The notes: generated from the sequence alone by a model not told the origin. A DNA stretch of 64,000 nt from Burkholderia sp. 4M9327F10 (GCF_005503145.1 NZ_SCNV01000013.1:62001-126000), one strand, 5' to 3'. Shown: positions 1-9,324, counted from the stretch's first letter. Program-made: numbers and translations.

Positions 1-1
1 C

Positions 2-514
2 CGGGTGCGCGCGCTCGATACCGCGCTGTCGCCGACCCTGCAGTTCCTGCGGATGATCTCACCGCTTTCATGGATGCCGATTGCGGTGATGTCGCTCGGC
101 ATCGGCGATCGCGCAGTGTATTTCCTGCTGGCGTTCGCCGCGCTATGGCCGCTCGTGATGAGCACCGCTGCCGGCGTCGCGCAGATCGACCGGCGCTGGG
201 TACAACTGGGCGAGAGCCTTGCGGCGACGCGCAGCGAAATGCTGTGGCATGTTTACCTACCCGGCATTGCCGCACATGTGCTTACCGGTGTGCGGCTCGC
301 CATAGGCATCGTGTGGATCGTGCTGGTGCCGGCGGAAATGCTCGGGGTCAGTTCGGGACTCGGCTATCTGATTCTCGACACGCGTGACCGGCTCGCTTAT
401 TCGGAGCTGACCGCGGTCATCCTGGTGATCGGTGCGCTAGGCTTCTTGCTGGACTCCGCAGCGAGACTGCTTTACCGGCGCTTCGGCGCGGTTCAGTTGC
501 AGTCCGAAGAATAA
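2..514 (+). CDS. ABC transporter permease, SsuC/TauC type (5' truncated)
   Basis: The reading frame is open to the window edge, so the true start lies upstream; the GTG at 5 is probably internal. The 170 or so visible residues are the C-terminal part of a BPD_transp_1 inner-membrane permease: several hydrophobic segments and a recognisable EAA-loop region (GESLAATRSEMLWHVYLPGI), which contacts the ATPase. In this family (SsuC, TauC) the protein forms the membrane channel for sulfonate, taurine or nitrate-type importers. Its ATPase and binding protein must lie to the left of the window. Location at the edge of a sulfur gene island supports a sulfonate-type substrate, but this is inference. Confidence 0.85.
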   Translation, partial: RVRALDTALSPTLQFLRMISPLSWMPIAVMSLGIGDRAVYFLLAFAALWPLVMSTAAGVAQIDRRWVQLGESLAATRSEMLWHVYLPGIAAHVLTGVRLAIGIVWIVLVPAEMLGVSSGLGYLILDTRDRLAYSELTAVILVIGALGFLLDSAARLLYRRFGAVQLQSEE

Positions 515-615
515 TGATCGATGGGTTGCCAAGGCCTGTTCACGCTAATTTCACGCTGATGACGGCCCTGGCCACTCAGCAAGGCAATCCTTCCACGCGC
601 GCGTCACGCATCACA

Positions 616-2073
616 TCACGCAACATCGGCGCGATCCCTCTGCCAGACGCGGTTCGCATAAAGCGACGCTTCGAAGTCAGCCCGCACCTCGCCATTCATC
701 CGTGCCACGTGAGCGTCCAGATCGGCAAGAAAGAGATCGCGGCTGATGCGCTGCACGACTGCGGGAATATCGCGCCGCATGCTCGGCACGTCGCCAACCG
801 GCAAGCCGAAGCTCACAAATCCAGCCGGGTTGTAAACGTGAATATCGCGCAGGTATGGGGCACTCGCTGCATTCGCGGCGCTCTTTTCCAGGTATTCGAG
901 CGCGGCGCCGAGGTAGGGATGCGCCCCGAGATAATCGTCGGCTTCATCCGCAGGGGGCACATACTGGTCGCGCCACAGGCGGATGTGCTGGGCGAAATCG
1001 GCGAGTTCGGGACGGGCGGCGGGATCGATGAAGTAACCGGTTCCGGCGATGGCAAAATCGAAGCTCAGCCGCTCGCCCGCAACACGTGCCTCAATCGCAC
1101 CGTTAGCGATGCGCGCCTCGCTCCACGGCGCGCCGAGATGCAGATGGAAGTTCGGGAAGTTCGTGACGCGCTCGACCGCGTCGACCGGCGGCGTCGAACC
1201 CGAACGCCTGAAGCGCCGCGCCTGGGCCCAGCGGATCGCATCCGGCAACTGGAAATAGTTGTCGTAGGCGCCCGGATACGCGCGGGCTCGCGTAACCGGC
1301 ACTGAGGGCAAGGTGGCGCGCCGCACGAACAGATGCACCTCACCCGCGCCCGCCTCGAGTGCGGTCGCGGCAGCATCGAATGCGGAAGCCGCGCCCCCCA
1401 GGACCGCCACCGATTTCCCGCGCAGCGCGGCGAAATCAATCTCGCTGGCGGTGTGGGCATAAAAGGCCGCGGGCAAGTCCTTCAATACATCGGGTATGTA
1501 TGGCCCGCCATTGCCCGCCACGCCGTTAGCCAGAATCACCTTGCGGGCGGTCTCGACAACCTGCTGCACCTTCAGGCCGTCGCTCACCTCCAGATGCACG
1601 CGGAACCAGCCACCGGCAGGTTCGATGCGCGTGAGACGCGTGCCGTAACGGATCTCGACGCCCAGGAACTCCCGATACCACGCCAGATATTCCGCCCAAC
1701 GCGCGCGCGGAATCCGGTCGATGTCCGCGTATGACTCATTGCCAAAGCGCGCCTCGTACCATGCCTGAAAACTCAAACCGGGCAAGCCGGTCTCGGGGCC
1801 CGCCAGGGTCTTCGGCGTGCGCAGCTTGTTCATGCGCGCCCGCGTGAGCCACACACCGGCTTTCGATGCGTCGCGCGCCGCATCGATCACGCTCACGCGG
1901 CCGATACCCGCACGCCGCAGCGCGAACGCAAAAGCCGCTCCCGTTTGACCTCCGCCTACGATCAGGACGTTGTGGTCGACGCCAGCCCGATCCGGCACCC
2001 AGTTATCGGGTGCCGGACCCAGCAGCCTCAAGGTATTGAGGGCTTCGTGATCGGGGTTCACAGGCTGTGTCAT
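616..2073 (-). CDS. FAD/NAD(P)-binding monooxygenase-like oxidoreductase
   Basis: A 485-residue flavoprotein. A dinucleotide-binding motif GGGQTG sits at residues 40-45 and a second Rossmann motif (VLGGAASAFDAA) lies near residue 225, followed by a VRR stretch. A C-terminal-half ATGY-like motif (GTGYFID) is typical of flavin-containing and N-hydroxylating monooxygenases. The gene starts 68 bp downstream of a peptide-type binding-protein gene on the same strand, so the two probably form an operon. The family uses NAD(P)H and O2 to oxygenate N or S atoms; the substrate here is unknown. It contains its own FAD site and is not the reduced-flavin supplier needed by the two-component monooxygenases nearby. 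Confidence 0.8.
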   Translation of the reverse strand: MTQPVNPDHEALNTLRLLGPAPDNWVPDRAGVDHNVLIVGGGQTGAAFAFALRRAGIGRVSVIDAARDASKAGVWLTRARMNKLRTPKTLAGPETGLPGLSFQAWYEARFGNESYADIDRIPRARWAEYLAWYREFLGVEIRYGTRLTRIEPAGGWFRVHLEVSDGLKVQQVVETARKVILANGVAGNGGPYIPDVLKDLPAAFYAHTASEIDFAALRGKSVAVLGGAASAFDAAATALEAGAGEVHLFVRRATLPSVPVTRARAYPGAYDNYFQLPDAIRWAQARRFRRSGSTPPVDAVERVTNFPNFHLHLGAPWSEARIANGAIEARVAGERLSFDFAIAGTGYFIDPAARPELADFAQHIRLWRDQYVPPADEADDYLGAHPYLGAALEYLEKSAANAASAPYLRDIHVYNPAGFVSFGLPVGDVPSMRRDIPAVVQRISRDLFLADLDAHVARMNGEVRADFEASLYANRVWQRDRADVA

Positions 2074-2141
2074 AACTGAATTCCGTTTTTCATTTCCACG
2101 GAGCGGCGAAGCGCCGCTTCAACACGCGTCGCGTCGCTCAC

Positions 2142-3776
2142 TCAGGCCACAAACACATCGGCCAGATTGCCGTCCAGACCGTCCGCGGTGATAGTGTGGT
2201 TATGCACGCGCCGGTTATAGATGGTCACCTGCTTGAGCGTCACCAGATCGATGATCGGCAGATCCTGCCCCACCACCTGCTGGAACTGCCTGAAATACGC
2301 CACCCGGGTGTGCGGGTCGTTTTCCACGGCAGCCGCTTCGAGCAGGCGATCGACCTCGGGATTGCTGTAGTGCGTCGCGTTCGAAAAAGGCACCCCTTTC
2401 TTGAAGTTTTTCGACCAGTAGAGCCGCTGCACGCCGACGGTCGGATCGAAGGTATTGCCGAGGAAATTCGCGTCCAGGTCGAAGTCGCGGTCCGTGTAGA
2501 TACGCTTGACGTAGGCCCCGAAATCCTGCGAACGCACCGTCGCCTCGATACCCGCGCCGCGCAGCGTTTGCCGCAGATACTCGGCAAGCCGCGCAAAGGT
2601 CGGATCGTAAGGATTGAAGTCCACATTCAGTGCGAAGCGAAAGCCATTGGACTGGCGCGGGAAGCCCGCCTCGTCGAGCAATTTTTCCGCCCTGGCCGGA
2701 TCGTGCGGCCAGCTTGGCGCATGCGGATCGTAGAACTGCGTCAGCAACGGACTGATCGGCGAAGGCGCGACAATCCCATAGCCGTACCAGACCGTGCGCA
2801 GGATCGCCTCCCGGTCGATTGTGTGCGCGATCGCCTGGCGGACCTTCGGGTTGGCGAGGTAATGATTGTCGAGATTGAACTGAAGCTGCGTCTGCGCCGC
2901 ATCGTAGCTATAGCCGCGCGACTCCAGCGCCAGATGCGGCAAGGCCTGCAGCCGCTGGATGTCGAGCAGCGGGACCGGGTTCTCGCCGGCGAGATCCAGT
3001 TCGCCGGTTTCCAGCGCCACGGCACGCGCGGCCGGGTCGCCGATAAAGCGCAGGACCAGTTCGTCGATATACGGTTTGGGGGCGTCCCAGTAGTCCGGGT
3101 TGCGCACGAACACGGCGTTGCTGCCGCGCTCCCAGCTCTTGAAGCGGTACGGCCCGGTGCCGATTGGCGCGATGTTATGCGGGTTGTTGAGCGGATCGCC
3201 GCTATCGTAGAGGTGCGCCGGCACGATCGGCGACTCGGAGGCTGCGAGCGCATAGATCAGATAAGGTGCAGGCTTGGACAGTTGCAGCACCGCCGTGTGC
3301 GGATCGGACGTACGGACTTCGAGCACGTTCGCGAACGTGGTCCGGCCGCGCGAATGATATTGCTTCAGCAGACCAATCGACGTGGCAACGTCCTTCGAGG
3401 TAAACGGCTGCCCATCGTGCCAGCGCACACCTTGGCGCAACCTGAAGGTGTACTGCAGTCCGTCGGCGCTGATCGCCCACGCAGTTGCCAGTTGCGGCTG
3501 CGGCTGCACGTTGAAGTCGTAGCTCAGCAGCCCCTCGGTCACCTTGGGACTCACCTTTTGTTCCGCGCCCGCTGTGGTCGCGAAGTTGATCAGCACATTG
3601 GGTTCGGGATTCACCAGCAAGGTCAGCCGGCCGCCTCGCTGTGGTGCGATTGCGGGCGTTTGCGCCGCGGCATGCGCGAGCGATGCGAACGGGCCGAGCA
3701 CCACACTGGCGGCGCTGCCCGCGAGGCCCAGCAATGCCGCGCGCCGGCGGGAATCAAACGGGTTGCGATACTGCAT
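2142..3776 (-). CDS. Peptide/opine-type ABC substrate-binding protein (SBP_bac_5), orphan
   Basis: A 544-residue periplasmic solute-binding protein of the DppA/OppA/GsiB family. The N-terminus carries a twin-arginine-like signal (SRRRAALLGLAGSA) ending near AHA. Family hallmarks are visible: WHDGQPFTSKDV near residue 120, GTGPYRFKSW near residue 210, and NPDYWD. There is no adjacent permease or ATPase. The protein is clearly paralogous to the binding proteins at 6571 and 32395 (shared NPEP, KVTEGLL and SYDF/DYDF segments), so it may feed one of the complete importers further right. A GGAG ribosome site lies just upstream of the ATG, and a strong leader hairpin lies upstream of that. The ligand is unknown; sulfur-containing peptides or conjugates are a guess from context. 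Confidence 0.9.
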   Translation of the reverse strand: MQYRNPFDSRRRAALLGLAGSAASVVLGPFASLAHAAAQTPAIAPQRGGRLTLLVNPEPNVLINFATTAGAEQKVSPKVTEGLLSYDFNVQPQPQLATAWAISADGLQYTFRLRQGVRWHDGQPFTSKDVATSIGLLKQYHSRGRTTFANVLEVRTSDPHTAVLQLSKPAPYLIYALAASESPIVPAHLYDSGDPLNNPHNIAPIGTGPYRFKSWERGSNAVFVRNPDYWDAPKPYIDELVLRFIGDPAARAVALETGELDLAGENPVPLLDIQRLQALPHLALESRGYSYDAAQTQLQFNLDNHYLANPKVRQAIAHTIDREAILRTVWYGYGIVAPSPISPLLTQFYDPHAPSWPHDPARAEKLLDEAGFPRQSNGFRFALNVDFNPYDPTFARLAEYLRQTLRGAGIEATVRSQDFGAYVKRIYTDRDFDLDANFLGNTFDPTVGVQRLYWSKNFKKGVPFSNATHYSNPEVDRLLEAAAVENDPHTRVAYFRQFQQVVGQDLPIIDLVTLKQVTIYNRRVHNHTITADGLDGNLADVFVA

Positions 3777-4162
3777 GCAGGCTCCTTACGAAAGAGAGCG
3801 CCACCCGCCGGGTAGCGCTCTACGATATCTGTCGGATCCGCTGCACGATAGCAAGCGCCGCACCGGCAATGAACGATTAAATTCAGGATTGCATATGTAT
3901 CTGAAGGGCGGCTGCGCGTACCCGTTTTGGCGCCCGTAAGCTGAACATTTTTGACGCTATAGCAGCGCCCGTTCACGCAGAAATGCGGGTCAATTAAATA
4001 GCAGAATTCCTTCTTTGGTGTTTACCGCGGGCACGTGCTTAACTGTTTCCGCTCCAGTCATTTTGCCGTGCCGCCGTTCGGCCCAACCCGCAGCACCGCG
4101 ACGCCTCAGCCAGTTTCGCCGGACCCGCGCTCTTTTGCCGTGGGCCGGTATGGATACCTACT
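3777..4162. promoter_or_regulatory. Divergent intergenic region between binding protein and monooxygenase
   Basis: This 386-bp gap separates the minus-strand binding-protein gene from the plus-strand monooxygenase at 4163. It is more AT-rich than its surroundings between about 3865 and 4025 and must carry promoters in both directions. It contains a GCATATG box at 3891-3897 and the hairpin listed separately. No clear -35/-10 pair or open gene was recognised. Confidence 0.5.
3795..3821 (-). promoter_or_regulatory. Stem-loop in the 5' leader of the 2142-3776 binding-protein gene
   Basis: Perfect 7-bp arms (AGAGCGC at 3795-3801 and GCGCTCT at 3815-3821) enclose a single mismatch and a further ACCC/GGGT stem with a three-base loop. 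In the minus-strand transcript the hairpin ends a few bases before the AGGAG ribosome site of the gene. It could modulate translation or be an operator; nothing in sequence alone decides this. Confidence 0.5.
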
Positions 4163-5383
4163 GTGACCCATTCAACACCCGTCGGGCAAACGCTCGGCTC
4201 CACGACCATCGTTCCGGTTTCCGCCGAAGCTTCGCGTTTCGTTCCGGTCCCCTCGCCCGCCGCTTTCTCCGACAGCCCGGTGTCACGGGTACTCGCGCAA
4301 CCGCTGATGCTGGGCCTGTTCCTGCCGATCCAGGCGGGCGGCTGGAGCGCCTCCACCTTGCCGCGCAGCACGGACTGGTCGTTCGACTACAACGCCGCGC
4401 TGGTGCAGCAGGCGGAAAACTTCGGCTTCGACCTCGTATTCGCGCTGTCGCAATGGCTGCCCAAAGGCGGCTATGGCGGCGTATTCAATGGGCAGGCTCT
4501 CGATTCCTTCATGTCGCTGGCCGCGCTGACCGGCCGCACCGAGCGCATCATCCTTGTCGCGACCAGTCACGTCCTCTATGGGCCATGGCATCCGCTCCAC
4601 TTTGCGAAGTTCACGGCCACGCTCGACCATATTTCGAAGGGGCGCTGGGGAATCAACGTCGTGACCGGCCATCGCGCCATCGAGCATGAGATGTTCGGCT
4701 GGCAGCGCATCGAACACGACAAGCGCTATCAACTGGCCGCCGAGTTTCTCGACGCTGTCCAGCAACTCTGGGCGCAGCCCGAGAACTTTACGTTTGCACC
4801 GGAGTTGTCGAGCTGGCGTCTGAATGGTGCATTCGTCACGCCCAAACCCCGCTTTGGACGCCCGCTGCTCGTCAACGCAACGGGGTCGGACGCCGGCATC
4901 GATTTCGCCGCCCGCTATTCGGACATCGTCTTTATCACGAGCCCCAACGGCTCCGAGATCGAAGGGGCACTCGAGGCATTGCCGGCTCACACCGCGCGCG
5001 TGAAGGCCGCTGCCGCAGCGCAGGGGCGCACGATCCGCACGCTCATCAACCCCATGGTGATCTGCCGCGAAACCGCCGCCGAAGCGCGCGCCTATCACGA
5101 CGCCATCGTCGCGCACGGCGATGAAGGCAGCTTCCACCGCTTCGACAGCGACGCTCATGCATGGCGCGGCGGCAGCGCCCAGCGCACCCAGGCGGCGGCC
5201 CGCGCAGTGGGCGGCAACATCGCCATCGTCGGTTCGCCCGAGCAGGTCGTCGACTACATCGTCCGTCTGCACAAAGCGGGCGTCGACGGTATCCAGCTTA
5301 GCTTCTTCGACTTTCAACCGGACCTCGAATTCTTCGGCCAACGGGTCCTGCCCCTGCTGCGGGAAACCGGTCTGCGCCGCTGA
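4163..5383 (+). CDS. LLM-class FMNH2-dependent monooxygenase (SfnG/RutA-like)
   Basis: About 406 residues, luciferase-like TIM-barrel fold. Family segments are plain: GLFLPIQAGGW near residue 52, STDWSFDYN, TLDHISKGRWGINVVTGH near residue 155, EHDKRYQLAAEF, and a C-terminal GSPEQVVDYI. The pattern matches two-component oxygenases such as dimethylsulfone monooxygenase SfnG and pyrimidine oxygenase RutA, which need FMNH2 from a separate reductase. The start is uncertain: a GTG at 4163 gives about 45 low-complexity residues before the conserved core, while an ATG at about 4309 would start at the core. The next gene is a DszB-like desulfinase, so oxidation of a sulfone or sulfonate to a sulfinate is a reasonable role, but it is inferred. 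Confidence 0.85.
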   Translation: MTHSTPVGQTLGSTTIVPVSAEASRFVPVPSPAAFSDSPVSRVLAQPLMLGLFLPIQAGGWSASTLPRSTDWSFDYNAALVQQAENFGFDLVFALSQWLPKGGYGGVFNGQALDSFMSLAALTGRTERIILVATSHVLYGPWHPLHFAKFTATLDHISKGRWGINVVTGHRAIEHEMFGWQRIEHDKRYQLAAEFLDAVQQLWAQPENFTFAPELSSWRLNGAFVTPKPRFGRPLLVNATGSDAGIDFAARYSDIVFITSPNGSEIEGALEALPAHTARVKAAAAAQGRTIRTLINPMVICRETAAEARAYHDAIVAHGDEGSFHRFDSDAHAWRGGSAQRTQAAARAVGGNIAIVGSPEQVVDYIVRLHKAGVDGIQLSFFDFQPDLEFFGQRVLPLLRETGLRR

Positions 5384-5435
5384 CTCGCCGTGGCGCCTGC
5401 TGCTCAAAACGCTAACCCTAAAAAAGGTGGGATTC

Positions 5436-6497
5436 ATGAGTCGTCTCTGGTACACGCGCTGCCCCGCGCCGACGCCGTTTGGCATCACCGTGCAAAAGGA
5501 CTGGCTGCAGCAGGAATTCGCGGCTGACGGCATCGAAGTGAAGGCGCTGCAAGATGCCGATGACGTGGCGATCCGCCGCTCGCATTTTACGCACAGCCAG
5601 CCGTGGTCGTTCCGGCAAGGCGGCAATATTCCCGCGCTCTGGGCGCGGGCCCAGGGCAGCGACACGCGGCTGATCGGACTCACCTGGGTCGACGAATTTC
5701 AGGCGCTGATCACGCTCGACAAGCAACTCGAACCGACAGCGGCAGCCCTCGAACGGCGCCGCTTTGGCCTGCCGCGCAATACCCGCTCCAAGGTGGTCGA
5801 CTTTCACCGGGCCACCGCCCTGCGCGGCCTTGCGTCGCTGCTGCAGGCCTCACGCGTGCCGTTCCCGAGCATCGACCTGGTCGAGCTGCCGCATACGCCG
5901 CGCGGCCTCGAAGACGCCAGGCCGGATGAGAACGCGCCAATCGGCGAGTGGCTCAGTGCGCAACGTTCGCATGAATTTGCCCGTGAAGCCCAAGCGCTGC
6001 TGCGCGGCGAAGCGGATGTGGTGTTCGTCAAAGGGGCGACCGGACTCGAAATCGCCAATCTGCTCAACGCGAAGATTCTGGTCGAGATTTCCGCGCAGCC
6101 GGATCGCTGGGCGCACGCCAACAACGGCACGCCCCGCCCGCTAACGGTCGACGCGCAATTGCTGCGCGAGCGCCCGGATCTCGTGGAGCGCGTGTTGTCC
6201 CGCACGCTCGACACGGGCGACTGGGCCCGAGCGCACCCTGAAGATGTGACCGCGTATATCGCCCGTGAGACGCGCACCGCGGAACATTGGGTCAAGCGCG
6301 CGTACGGAGGAGGCGTGCATCGTCAATTGACGATCGGGCTCGACCCCGAGTCACTTGCCGCGCTCACGGACTTCAAGCGCTTTCTATTCAAGTGGGGCTT
6401 TATCCCGTCCGACTTCGATATCGAGCAATGGGTCGATCCCGCCCCGCTCGCCGCCGCGCTCAAGCGCCGCGAGGCGCATAGCGGCGTGGCCGCCTGA
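5436..6497 (+). CDS. DszB-like sulfinate desulfinase
   Basis: A 353-residue protein (DszB of Rhodococcus is about 365) with the periplasmic-binding-protein fold but no signal peptide, so it should be cytoplasmic. The start ATG at 5436 follows an AAGGTGGGA ribosome site. The three DszB catalytic residues, Cys27, His60 and Arg70, have counterparts: Cys9 in TRCPAP, His50 in SHFTHSQP and Arg60 in FRQGGNIP. The His-Arg spacing is exactly 10, as in DszB, and the GG after Arg is kept. The C-terminus also aligns (DWARAHPEDV, FLFKWG, EQWVDP). DszB hydrolyses an aromatic sulfinate to release sulfite. The substrate here is unknown. The simpler label, sulfonate-binding protein SsuA, fails because secretion and lipobox signals are missing. 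Confidence 0.8.
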   Translation: MSRLWYTRCPAPTPFGITVQKDWLQQEFAADGIEVKALQDADDVAIRRSHFTHSQPWSFRQGGNIPALWARAQGSDTRLIGLTWVDEFQALITLDKQLEPTAAALERRRFGLPRNTRSKVVDFHRATALRGLASLLQASRVPFPSIDLVELPHTPRGLEDARPDENAPIGEWLSAQRSHEFAREAQALLRGEADVVFVKGATGLEIANLLNAKILVEISAQPDRWAHANNGTPRPLTVDAQLLRERPDLVERVLSRTLDTGDWARAHPEDVTAYIARETRTAEHWVKRAYGGGVHRQLTIGLDPESLAALTDFKRFLFKWGFIPSDFDIEQWVDPAPLAAALKRREAHSGVAA

Positions 6498-6570
6498 AAC
6501 GAACATCACGCCAATCCAGACAAAGCCCGCTTCATTCCTGCACCGCAATTTACGCCCTGCGCAAAGACCC

Positions 6571-8178
6571 ATGGCAATCACCCGATCGCATACTCCCTTA
6601 ACCCGTGGCCTCCTGTTTGCCCTGATCCGCACGCTCCTGATCGCGCTCGCTGTCACCGCCCAATTTGCGGCTGCGCAAACGCGCGGCGGCACGCTCAATT
6701 TCGTGGTGACACCGGAACCCACGGCGCTGGTCGATCTGGCAACGACGGCAGTCAACGTGCTGAAGGTCAGCCCCAAAGTGACCGAGGGGCTGCTCGATTA
6801 CGACTTCAACTTTCAACCCAAGCCCCTGCTCGCCACTTCATGGGAAGTCTCCGGCGATGGCCGCAAGTATGTTTTCCATCTGCGCCACGGCGTGAAATGG
6901 CACGACGGCAAGCCGTTTACCGCTGAGGACGTCGCCTTCTCGATCCAGACGCTCAGGCAGGTTCACCCGCGCGCCAAGACAACCTTCGCCAACGTCACGG
7001 ACATCGCGACGCCTGATCCTTACACGGTGGTCATCAGCTTGTCGAAACCCGCGCCGTATCTGATCAAGGCTTTTTCCGCCACCGAAACGCCCATCGTGCC
7101 GAAGCACATTTATGACGGCAGCGACGTATTGACCAATCCGGCTAACAACGCGCCGATCGGCACCGGCCCGTTCCGCTTCGTCAAATGGGTGCGCGGCAGC
7201 TACATCGAATACGCGCGCAACGACGACTACTGGGACAAAGGCAAACCGTGGCTCGACCGGATCATCGTCAAGGTCATCGACGACCCCGCGGCCCGCACCG
7301 TGGCGTTCGAGAACGGCTCGGTCGATCTGGGCGGCGATACTCCGGTGCCGTTATCTGACCTCGCACGGCTGAAGGACAACCCGAAGCTCGCCATCGAAAC
7401 CCGCGGCTACGAATTCCAGGCGGGCGCCGCACGCATTGAGTTCAATCTCGACAATCCCTATCTGAAGAACCCCAAGGTGCGCGAGGCGATCGCCTCGGCG
7501 CTGGACCGCGAAGTGATCCGCAAGGTGATCTACTACGGCTACGCTACCCCGATCGCCGGTCCGATCATACCCACCAACCGCTATTACGACCCGGCGCCCA
7601 CGCCCTATCCGTTCAACGTCGAGCACGCCAACGCGCTGCTGGACGCGGCCGGTTATCCGCGCAATGGCGACGGCGTCCGCTTTGCGCTGACGCTCGATCC
7701 GCTGCCGATCGGCGATCTGCCTACCCGCACCGCGGCATACATCAAGTCGGCCCTGGCGCGCGTGGGCATTGCCGTCACCGTACGCAGCCAGGATTTGCCG
7801 GCCTATCTGAAGCGCATCTATACCGATCGCGACTTCGATTTCAGCATCAACGGCATGAGCAATCTGTTCGACCCGGTGGCGGGCGTCGCGCGGCTCTACA
7901 CCACCGACAACTTCCGGCACGGCGTGCCCTTCACCAACGGCTCCCACTACAGCAACCCGGAAATCGACCAGCTCTTTGCGCAGGCCGCGGTGGAAACCGA
8001 CGAAGGCAAACGCAAGCAGTTGTTCGCAAGCATCCAGCACATCCTCGAACGCGACCTGCCCGATCTCAACCTCGTCTCGCCGCAGTATGTGACGGTGTAT
8101 TCGCGAGCGGTGCACAACCACACGATCTCGCCGGACGGCACGGCGGCCAGTTTCGCCGACGCTTGGCTGCAGCACTGA
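6571..8178 (+). CDS. Peptide/opine-type ABC substrate-binding protein (SBP_bac_5), orphan
   Basis: A 535-residue periplasmic binding protein with an ordinary Sec signal peptide (hydrophobic stretch LLFALIRTLLIALAVTAQFA, cleavage near AAAQ). The start at ATG 6571 removes an overlong N-terminal extension that would overlap the desulfinase gene; it lies 74 bp after that gene's stop. The core WHDGKPFTAEDVAFSIQ and GTGPFRFVKWVRG motifs define the family. It is closely related to the binding proteins at 2142 and 32395. It is probably co-transcribed with the monooxygenase and desulfinase, suggesting that it captures the sulfur compound those enzymes process, with transport through a shared importer elsewhere. 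No permease or ATPase is adjacent. Confidence 0.9.
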   Translation: MAITRSHTPLTRGLLFALIRTLLIALAVTAQFAAAQTRGGTLNFVVTPEPTALVDLATTAVNVLKVSPKVTEGLLDYDFNFQPKPLLATSWEVSGDGRKYVFHLRHGVKWHDGKPFTAEDVAFSIQTLRQVHPRAKTTFANVTDIATPDPYTVVISLSKPAPYLIKAFSATETPIVPKHIYDGSDVLTNPANNAPIGTGPFRFVKWVRGSYIEYARNDDYWDKGKPWLDRIIVKVIDDPAARTVAFENGSVDLGGDTPVPLSDLARLKDNPKLAIETRGYEFQAGAARIEFNLDNPYLKNPKVREAIASALDREVIRKVIYYGYATPIAGPIIPTNRYYDPAPTPYPFNVEHANALLDAAGYPRNGDGVRFALTLDPLPIGDLPTRTAAYIKSALARVGIAVTVRSQDLPAYLKRIYTDRDFDFSINGMSNLFDPVAGVARLYTTDNFRHGVPFTNGSHYSNPEIDQLFAQAAVETDEGKRKQLFASIQHILERDLPDLNLVSPQYVTVYSRAVHNHTISPDGTAASFADAWLQH

Positions 8179-8257
8179 GGCACCACCATTCATCCATGCG
8201 AGTCCCACGCCGCCCCGATTCACGCAACGCTTTCAAACAACTCAAGCCAATCTGACC

Positions 8258-9283
8258 ATGGAATATCGACAACTCGGCCGCAGCGGCATCAAGGTCTCCA
8301 CACTGACGCTCGGCACCATGATGTTCGGCGGCCCGACCGACGAGGCCACGGCCGCACGCATCATCGACAAGGCGCACGAACAGGGCGTGAATTCGATCGA
8401 CACCGCGGATGTCTACGCGGGGGGCGAATCCGAGCGCGTCGTCGGACGCAGCATTGCGGCGCAGCGCGAGCGCTGGGTGCTTGCCACCAAGTTCGCCAAT
8501 CCGCTGCGCGACGGTGACGTCAATGCGGGCGGCACGTCGCGCAAACATGTGGTGCGCGCAGTCGACGCCAGCCTCAAGCGCCTGAACACCGACTATATCG
8601 ACCTGCTCTACATTCACCGCGAAGACCACCACACCCCCATCGACGAAACGGTTCGGGCGCTAAACGACCTGATCCAGGCGGGCAAGCTGCGCTATTACGG
8701 TTTGTCGAATCATCGTGCCTGGAAGATTGCCGAATTCAGTCACACCGCCCAGGCGCTCGGTCTGGATGCACCGGTAGCGAGCCAGCCGCTCTACAACATT
8801 GCGAACCGCCAGGCGGAAGCCGAGCAGCTCACCGCGGCGCATCGCTATGGACTGGGCGTCATTTCCTACAGCCCGCTGGCGCGCGGCGTGCTGACCGGCA
8901 AGTACGAGCCGGGCGCGGCGCCCCCGTCCGACACGCGCGCCGGCCGCAGCGACCGCCGCTTGCACCAGACCGAATGGCGACCCGAGTCGCTGGAACTGGC
9001 GCGGCGGGTTCGCGAACATGCCGAGGCGCGCGGTTTGAGCGCGGGCCAGTTCGCGCTCGCCTGGGTGCTCAACAGCCGCTATGTCAGTTCGACCATCGCC
9101 GGGCCGCGCACCGAGGCGCAATGGGACGACTATCTGCCGGCGTTGCGCTACCGGCTGAGCGCGGACGACGAAGCATTCGTGGACTCGCTGGTGACGACCG
9201 GTCATCCCTCGACACCCGGCTTCAACGATCCCGGCCATCCGTTCTTTGGACGGCTTGCGCGCCACGGCGCGCAGGCGGAATGA
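8258..9283 (+). CDS. Aldo/keto reductase
   Basis: 341 residues, (beta/alpha)8 NADPH-dependent reductase of the YghZ/Tas-like branch. Typical elements: MEYRQLGRSGIKVS start, catalytic Asp/Tyr region DTADVYAGGESE near residues 48-59, catalytic Lys in LATKFANP, His in YIHREDHH, and the cofactor-binding SPLARGVLTGKY. It lies in a same-strand run between two peptide-type binding-protein genes, with gaps of about 80 and 41 bp. It would reduce an aldehyde or ketone, possibly a carbonyl product left after C-S cleavage, but the substrate cannot be read from sequence. Confidence 0.9.
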   Translation: MEYRQLGRSGIKVSTLTLGTMMFGGPTDEATAARIIDKAHEQGVNSIDTADVYAGGESERVVGRSIAAQRERWVLATKFANPLRDGDVNAGGTSRKHVVRAVDASLKRLNTDYIDLLYIHREDHHTPIDETVRALNDLIQAGKLRYYGLSNHRAWKIAEFSHTAQALGLDAPVASQPLYNIANRQAEAEQLTAAHRYGLGVISYSPLARGVLTGKYEPGAAPPSDTRAGRSDRRLHQTEWRPESLELARRVREHAEARGLSAGQFALAWVLNSRYVSSTIAGPRTEAQWDDYLPALRYRLSADDEAFVDSLVTTGHPSTPGFNDPGHPFFGRLARHGAQAE

Positions 9284-9324
9284 CTCAACCCGACCACGCC
9301 AGCGGTCGTTGCAAGCGATAAACC

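Noticed and set aside
514..5683. Long open frames opposite or overlapping known genes (for example plus 514-1305, plus 2196-3815, minus 4283-5683)
   Set aside because: They lie antisense to genes with clear family motifs, are Arg- and His-rich, and show no recognisable domains, as expected for shadow frames in GC-rich DNA.
5436..6497. Naming the desulfinase gene as a sulfonate-binding protein SsuA
   Set aside because: No signal peptide or lipobox, and the DszB catalytic residues and spacing are kept; the similarity to SsuA is only of fold.
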